Position numbers and translations under genes: made by a program
Assembly: GCF_040183065.1 (NCBI RefSeq)
Contig: NC_091120.1
Location: forward strand, 179,577,396-179,641,395
Direction of reading: 5' to 3'
Origin: Periplaneta americana
Taxonomy: Eukaryota; Arthropoda; Insecta; Blattodea; Blattidae
DNA: 64,000 nucleotides
Part shown: piece after piece, positions 52,601 through 61,600 of the stretch
Numbering within the stretch: position 1 is the first letter of the stretch
Layout of the letters: each line of letters starts with the position of its first letter
The notes under the pieces: model-generated
The model's database searches: none
Seen by the model: only the letters and a program-made list of their open reading frames with translations
Told to the model about the DNA's origin: nothing

Positions 52601-55600
52601 ATTTTAAGTAATATAACTGAAATAGTTAAGTAATTTTTTCTTAACTAAAATTTTCTTATCGTACAGGGATCTTTGATGTCTTACACTGGCATATCATGGT
52701 ACTTTTCCATTGGCAACAAGATTTTATAATCAAAGAAATGTGGAAATAAATTGAATACCCCCCCTCCCGGAATAAGGGTATATGGTACATTGTTTCCCTA
52801 TTTACTTAGATCCTTATTCCAAGGGTGTATTCAATTGTCAAACAATTCAGCAATATCTAAATGGCTCTGAATTATCGTCATTTGTACATATATGTATCTC
52901 ACCAGGTGAAACTAAAATTACAACCAGTGAGAATTTTATTAATATTTGCATTGAAAATTTCACACTGAAACAGATTCCTTTGAATTTAGATTATATCCTA
53001 ACATACTTATATATCATTTATCTCTCGATGCAGCCAACCACCTTCAATTTCGAATCCTCAAACTGCGCAAGTCATCTTCTGCGTTATTAAGCCATCTCTC
53101 CTTCAGCTGTCCCACTGACAGGCTAACCTCTGGTTTCGTGTTCAGAATCTTCTTCAGTACTCGGTGGTTTCCATTCTTTCCACATGTCCTAGCCATTTTA
53201 ACCTACGTGCTTTCATGTCAGCTATAATTGTCAGAGCTTTGTAAAGTTGTTCCTTCATTGTTAATATAATATATAACTCCAAAAATCTTGCGGAGGACCT
53301 TTTGCTCCCACATGTTGAGGAGGTTTTCATATTACTTTGTCAGTGTCCAAGATTCTGAACCATACATTACTATTGGCTTGATGATTATCTTATATACCAA
53401 ACTCTCCACCTCCCTCCTAATTTCATCTATCTTCTACTTACTTACTTACTTACTGGCTTTTAAGGAACCCGGAGGTGCATTGCCACCCTCACTTAAGCCC
53501 GCCATCGGTCCCTATCCTGGGCAAGATTAATCCAGTCTCTATCATCATATCCCACCTCCCTCAAATCCATTTTAATATTATTCTCCCATCTATGTCTCGG
53601 CCTCCCCAAAGGTCTTTTTCCCTCCAGTCTTCCAACTAACACTCTATATGCATTTCTGGATTCACCCATAAGTGCTACATGCCCTGCCCATCTCAAACGT
53701 CTAGATTTAATGTTCCTAATTATGTCAGGTGAAGAATACAATGCGTGCAGTTCTGCATTGTGTAACTTTCTCCATTCTCCTGTAACTTCACCCCTATTAG
53801 CCCCAAATATTTTCCTAAGAACCTTATTTTCAAACACCCTTAATCTCTGTTCCTCTCTCAAAGTGAGAGTCCAAGAAACCGTACAGAACAACTGGTAATA
53901 TAATTGTTTTATTAATTCTAACTTTCAGACTTTTTGACAGCAGACTAGATGACAAAAGCTTCTCAACCGAACAATAACATGCATTTCCCATATTTATTCT
54001 GCATTTAATTTCCTCCCGAGTGTCATTTATATTTGTTACTGTTGTTCCAAGATATTTGAATTTTTCCACCTCTTCGAAAGATAAATCTCCAATTTTTATA
54101 TTTCCATTTTATAGAATATTCTGGTCACAAGACATAATCATATACTTCGTCTTTTCAGAGTTTACTTCCAAACCTATCGCTTTACTTGCTTCAAGTAAAA
54201 TTTCCCTGTTTTCCCTAATCGTTTCTGAATTTTCTCCTAACATATTCACGTCATCCACATAGACAAGAAGCTGATGTAACCCGTTCAATTCTAAACCCTC
54301 CTAATGGCATATTCTAGAGCGAAGTTAAAAAGTGAAGGTGATAGTGCATCTCCTTCCTTTAATAGTAAAAATAGGCTAGGGTGAAGTCAACTGGGAGTAG
54401 GAGTTTCCAATGCTAATATAGGAAGGACTTGGGGCTTAAGGCCCCTGGAGTTTATGAGGCCACTCATGTGCAGATGTGAGTTGGCTCTATCAGGGGCTGA
54501 GGCAGGATGGCCCATCTATCAGCATAATTATTCGCAAATTTGATATCAATAATTTCTAAATTGCAATCATTCTGAGAATGGTCAAAGGAGAGTACAATTT
54601 ACCAATCAGTTAATTTTAATTATTGGAAAATTTGATACCAATAATTTCTAAATTGCTTCAATCATTCAGAAAATAGTGGAAGGAGAATACAATTTTGTAT
54701 CAAAGTGGAAGTCCATGCCCATGTGCGAACTTAACTGCAGTTTCGATTGTCAACTAACTTTGTATATGCAAAGTAGCGTATTTATCAGGAGTCTACTAAG
54801 ACATTTCACCACAAGGACATTGCTGCCTCCTATCAGAATGGTAAAGATGTTTTTGTTGGTATCCAAGCTACTCGAACCTCTCAATCAAGGAATGTCCTGT
54901 ATTTTCTTACTCACTGTTGAATGCCACGACTGAGTAACTCTTCTGGGCATGGTCGTCATTCCCTCCCAGTGAGAGTCTATGAATGGAATGATGTCTCGTT
55001 CCTTGGAAAACATGGTGCGTGGAGACCCTTCCTTCACGCTAGCTTGCATCAAATTTCCTATAGCTGTTACACACATCTGTGGAAAAGCTGCAACAAAAAA
55101 GAGCGAACTTAATTTTGTAGACATTTCATGGAGAAACATGTTAACGAAGAGAGCTTCTTTGCTGACAAAAGAAAAGCACATTAAGTGATTATAATTTTAA
55201 TAATAGTCTTTCGGCCATTTTTATTTTTGTTCTGGAGGCCTGGCTCATGACCTCGCAGAGTGAGGGTGATTGTGGAGTACTGGTGGAATGATGATGATGA
55301 AAATGGTGAGAGGAAATGGGAGAACCTCGAGAAAACCCCTCGCATCAGCTTTGTCCACCATAAATTCCTCCATGACCCAAACAGATCGAACCTGGGACAC
55401 CACAGTGGAAGGCAGAGGTGCTAACCACTCTGTCACAGGCGAGGAAGTGCTTATAATTTCTATACTCACTATAGAATTAGTTCATAACAGATTTCGCAAA
55501 CTTGCATCATCAGTTGAAAGTTGTAGCGAAAACGTGATTGGCTGTTAGTTGTTCTCATTCCAGAGTTCATTTGTAATCACATCCTGCCACCTGACAATGA

Positions 55601-58600
55601 GAATAAGCCGGAGACAATGGTTAACAAAAGCTTGAAGCAGCTTATTGGTTTGTTTCGTCACCTTCCATGTTTCATAGTCATATAAAACTATATGATTTCA
55701 TGTAAGATTATTATTAATTTTTTTTTGTATATTATTTTAATGTACCGAAGTACATAATGATGTTTCCATGCAGATATTCTGCGTCATCGTATGATGAAAG
55801 AGTAGTGGAATGGAGAAAAATTCTCTTTGGCACCGGGATTTGAACCCGGGTTTTCAGCTCTACATGCTGATGCTTTATCCACTAAGCCACACCGGATTCC
55901 CATCCCGGTGTCGGATCGAATCCTCTCAGTTTAAGTTTCACCTCTTGGGTTCCCTCTGGTGGCCACCCTCTGCACTACGTCATAGATGTCTATGAACGTA
56001 GGACTAATATCCACACATCCGGTGTGGCTTAGTGGATAAAGCATCAGCACATAGAGCTGAAAACCTGGAGAAAATTTTTCTCTGTTTCGATGCTAGATCG
56101 AAATCCTCTCAGTTTTTCTTTCGGTGGCCTACCCTCATATACTGTGTCACATAATATATTGTTGTTGTTGTTTTCTAATGCCAGGCGTTTGACAATAAGT
56201 CATTTGACCTCTTGCACTCCAATATTTTTCAAAGATATTGTCATGGTTAGCCACTGACGCACAGATTTTGAGATGTTCTGAATCCATTTCTTGATTGTGT
56301 CACAGAATATGTGACTGGCACAATGTCCAACACACTATGTACAGAGGTGCACTCATTATGAGTGACTAAGTGGCCGGGATCCGAAGGAGAGAATTTTCTT
56401 CTGTTCTATTCAGCCTTCACTATATGGTAACTCAGAATTCCTGCATGGAAATAACATATGTACTTCGGTACATCATAATAATTTCATAGCGTATTTTGGG
56501 AAAGCCATTGACCGAATTCCCAATATGTTCAGTCAATTTAAGACAGCAGTGTATTATGATAATAAATTGTTGAAATAATTTTAGTTTTGTTCTCTAAGCA
56601 TGCAGAAATTTGATGCGAACAAATGTCACATTGTAAAATTCCTTTGCAGAACAAAAAGTTAAATTTTTTCTGATCAAATTTCTACACAATTATATGGACA
56701 AAACTAGAATTCCACCATTTATTATCATAATACACTGCTCTCTTAAATTAACTGGGAATTATATCAATGGCTTTTCCAGAATATACTATGAAATGTTTCA
56801 TATATAACAATTTTTATCTCGAAAAGAAAGCAAAATTGTATTAAACTGTTTTCTTTGAAATTATCTCAAACAATAACCTCCTGATATTGATGACATTACT
56901 TACAGTTAGTCTATTACAAAATAATGTGGCTAAATATCAATAATTTCGTCAACTACTAATCCCTTTCTTGTCTTGTAAAACAATGTCAGGATTTGAATAA
57001 TTTCGAGGGAAAAATTGTTCCGGAGCCAGGTATCGAACCCGGGACCTTTGGTTTAACGTACCAACGCTCTACCACTGAGCTACTCGGGAACTCTAGCCGA
57101 CACCGATCCAATTTTTTCCTCTATATCCACAGACCTCAGAGTGGGCTGACAACCGTCAAGCAACCAACTTCGAGTGCACACTAACTCCGTGTGACTTAAA
57201 TTGTGGTTTTCTGTTAACGAACAGTGAAGTGTATTATGCAAACCAAGATTTCAGGTATAACTCCCTGTAAAGTTGATTTGAATAAATTATTCAAATCAAC
57301 TTTACAGGGAGTTATACCTGAAATCTTGGTTTGCAATGTCAGGATTTGTAAGACTGTATAAAAAATAACACAGATATGACCAACTAAAATTACATCTTAT
57401 TTTCAAAAACTTTATATTAATAAACATCTGGCTTTGCCTGCTTTTCTATTAAGAGCTAGGCCATCCGTTTTACAACAGCGCAATGATTCTTGTCAGTACA
57501 CAGCATGCTTTAAACATGACACTATGTTATAATCACAGAAACTTTGAGATCATGTCTATGATTACTAAGTAAAATACAGCTTCAAACTCCCAAACATGTA
57601 AGAGAGAACAGTTATTACTTACGCGCTTGGTTCTTTTTAAAGCTTTCAAGCCCTGTTGGAGAACAGTTCTTGCAGAGGAAAAAGTAATTCATCATAAATG
57701 GCACTAACTTCCCCAATTGATAACCTATACATGATTCATGATACCAGCGTAAACAGTTGGCACAAAGAAGTTCTACTATGTTCAGGTTCCGATCCTTGCC
57801 ACTGCAAAGCAAAATAAATAAAATATTTATTAATAACAAACTTACAAACACAGTGGTGATGAAGGTGGTAATGGGTATTGTTGTGGTGGCATTGTAGTGG
57901 AAGTAGCAGTGGCAGTGATGATGATAAGATATAAGCTAATCACAGATACAGAATTACTGAGTACAAAAGTTTATAAAGGCTGGTTCACAATAAACCTGGA
58001 ATGAAAACGACAATGAGAATGGGAACGGAAATATTTTGTAGTGTAGGCTTTCACGGCCGGAGTCTATACATCTAGAGTCATTTTTCGGGCTGAGAGGCCG
58101 TGGTCTGTTGGTTGGTTTTCTACCAGACGTTTCATCTGCAACTGCGGCAGACATCTTCAGTGGAGTGGTATCCGAGGTCGCAAAACTCTTCTCGGCGTAC
58201 CTGAGGCAACTGATCCTGTGGCTGGTTGTGCGGGCGTATTTATAGTGCGACTAGCGGGCCGAGGCCTGTTGTCACTGCGGTCCGCACCGCTTTGTTCGCT
58301 GCTCCTGTTCTGGGTTCCGTCCTTTTGTTGTAGTGGCTTTTTATCTGTTCTGTTTAGGACCGGGTACCAACACTTGTTTAGCTTTACGCCTTCTTCATTA
58401 CGATTAAAGTTGTTGTCATGTTAATAGATTTCGATCACTTCTCTATGTAGACGGGGGAAGAAGTGTGTCGTCGTGCTCAAGATGTCCGTGTCCTTGAATC
58501 GTATGTTGTGATCACCCTTTTGATAGGCATGTGCTGACACTACCGATTTGTCGATCTGTCCTAGGCGGCAATTCCTATTGTGTTCTGTCAGTCTCGGCAA

Positions 58601-61600
58601 TAGGAATTGCTGCCTAGGACAGATCGACAAATCGGCAGTGTCAGCACATGCTTATCAAGAGGGCGATCACAACATACGATTCAAGGACACGGACATCTTG
58701 AGCACGACGACACACTTCTTCCCCCGTCTACATAGAGAAGCGATCGAAATCTATAAACATGACAACAACTTTAATCGTAATGAAGAAGGAGTAAAGCTAA
58801 ACAAGTGTTGGTACCCGGTCCTAAACAGAACAGATAAAAAGCCACTACAACAAAAGGACGGAACCCAGAACAGGAGCAGCGAACAAAGCAGCGCAGACCA
58901 CAGCGACAACAGGCCTCGGCCCACTAGTTGCACTATAAATACGCCCGCACAACCAGCCACAGGATCAGTTGCCTCAAATACGCCGAGAAGAGTTTTGCGA
59001 CCTCGGATACCACTCCACTGAAGATGTCTGCTGCAGTTGCAGACGAAACATCTGGTAGAAAACCAACCAACAGACCAAGGCCTCTCAGCCCGAAAAATGA
59101 ATCTAGATCTAATGGAAATATTATTAAAATAATTGTATTTAAATGTGAGCATGCACAATTAACTATTGTGAATGCTCTCATTTAAATACAATTATTTTAA
59201 CATTATTTCCGTTCTCGTTTCCGTTCCCGGTTTATTGTGAACCAGCCTTAAATATGCCAAGAATTTATTATTTGTTATCTGAGACTTGTTGATGACATGT
59301 TAAATAACAGTATGTAGATTTTCGGTGTGTTTTAACGGAATTTACATTTTTGTCTCCTGAAAGCCTGGATTGTTCAATTCAAGAGTTTGCTTTCGAAGTT
59401 TCGAACTACCTTCTCATGCACTGCAAATGCAGTTTCCTATCAGTTAGTAAACTTCATAACTCTTCAGCGTGCATTTCGTATTTGAAAATATCGTACTGTA
59501 ACATCACAGAACCATAACTGTTGAAAGAATAGTCACTTCGATTTCTTGCAATATATCGTCGTTGCTTTTAAGAAACCTATTATGTGACTTTACAGAAAAT
59601 AATTTTTCAGGGGAAAGAAAAAATTAATTAAAAATCAATAGATCTACACTGATCTTCGATGATGTCATTTATGTGCATCGTATTCACTAACATTTTCTAC
59701 CGAATTGCTTCATATTCTTATGTAGGCCAATTGATTTTTAATTATTTTTTTCTTCCTCTTGAAAAATTATTTTCTGTGAAGTCACATAGGAGGTTTCATA
59801 AAATCAATGATGATATGTTAATAATAAGAAGTAAGAACTGGCATATTGACAAAGTTATTGAAAGTACATGAAACATAATTAAATGTGTTTCACTGGAAGT
59901 TAATAAAGACATGTTCAATTCTAAAATTATAAATTAACATAACTTATATTTGCACATACAAAAATTAATGCCTTTGGTACATGGCAAATCTGGTCAATGA
60001 ATTCATTGGCAATTTGATCGATAACCATGAATTAGTTATCTCGCAGTGAACATGAAACACGGCTAGGTTATTGAGAAGATCTTGACTTACTATCGATTAC
60101 AAAAATGTCTTAAGATAACACAAAGCCTAGAGCAAAAGTGTTCCACAGTACATGTCAACATTGAAACTATAAGGAAACATTGTATAAACCTACTGAATTC
60201 ACGGCAAAGTTCCATGACTACAGCTGCGAATATATTGAATAAGCAGTCATGGACAGCTGATAAGGGATGGTCCTCCAGCTTGGGGATTGGGTGAAGGGCT
60301 AACAACCCATCATTTTCTTTTTGCTTAACTTCTTGTGCCTTTGATGTGCCATTATTAGCCTATTACTATTATTAATGTAATTTCTATTCGTAATTTCCTA
60401 GAAGACGGGCAAAATCCAACATGGCTGACGAAAACTACAAAAAACGTTCTACCAACTATGAAGTTCAAATGCCACCAAACATCACACAATCAAAGACGGA
60501 AAATCAAACATATATTTATATTTTTAAAGAAGAATAAGCCCTTCAAAAATGAAAATATGTTTAATTTTCCAACTTTGATTTTTTTGGTGTTTGGTGGCAT
60601 TCGAACTTCATAGTTGGCAGTACTTTTCTGGCAGTTTTCGTCCGCATTTTACTCCCACAAATCACTAAAACACACACAAAAAAAAAAACATAATAATTCA
60701 TCACCTTTTCAAACAAAATTCAATCCTCACTGATGTCTTCAACGACAATCACTTCACTTCCAGTATATGACACAGGCTTCAAGGCAATCTAAACTTTAAC
60801 CATGCAGGCAACAAAGAACTAAACCAACACTTTGTCGTACAGTCAACTTCGCATAATTAAACCATGTATTTACACAAAATGAAATTTTCTTCGAACACTC
60901 ATTACACCTTAACTTATACGGAAAATTCAGTAAATAATTCCTTGAAACCACAGAAACACAGTTTTCTCCTCATCAATTGTCACAATTCTTATTCACCAGC
61001 GAAAGAACTAAACCAAAATCAACACAAATATAATACTCTGTTTATATTCAAACATCTGTCACGAAGATCATAAAATGACAAACTTTCAAAAGCTTCAGTC
61101 ATCAGACACAATATAACACCACTCACATCAAACAACCAAGAACAACTGACAAAATCATTACCTATTCAAAATTACGAAAATTCTAGAACAAATGACAACT
61201 AACTTACTTACTGGCTTTTAAGGAACCCGGAGGTTCATTACCGCCCTCACATAGGCCCGCCACTGGTCCCTATCCCGAGCAAGATTAATCCATTCTCTAT
61301 CATCATATCCCACCTCCCTCAAATCCATTTTAATATTATACTCCCACCTACGTCTCGGTCTCCCTAAAGGTCTTTTTCCCTCCGGCCTCCCAACTAACAG
61401 TCTATATGCATTTCTGGATTCGCCCATACGTGCTACATGCCCTGCCCATGACAACTATAACCAATCATATCGAAAGAAAATCACGACGAGACCTAGTATA
61501 AAAACTTAGAACTAACATATAAAGGTCACTAAACAAAATCACTACTAACATTTACTTCTAATATAAAAAAGTTGGTAATACCTACTACATACAATCAGGT

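Noticed and set aside
57016..57089. Possible tRNA-Asn gene on the minus strand
   Set aside because: The anticodon arm TTGGT-ACGTTAA-ACCAA pairs and gives GTT, but the base before the anticodon is C instead of the near-universal T. The unit also sits inside an insert with a 15-bp target duplication, so it is a SINE part.
58548..59021. 157-codon plus-strand frame as a host gene
   Set aside because: It is the Penelope C-terminus, and its start lies in the inverted junction.
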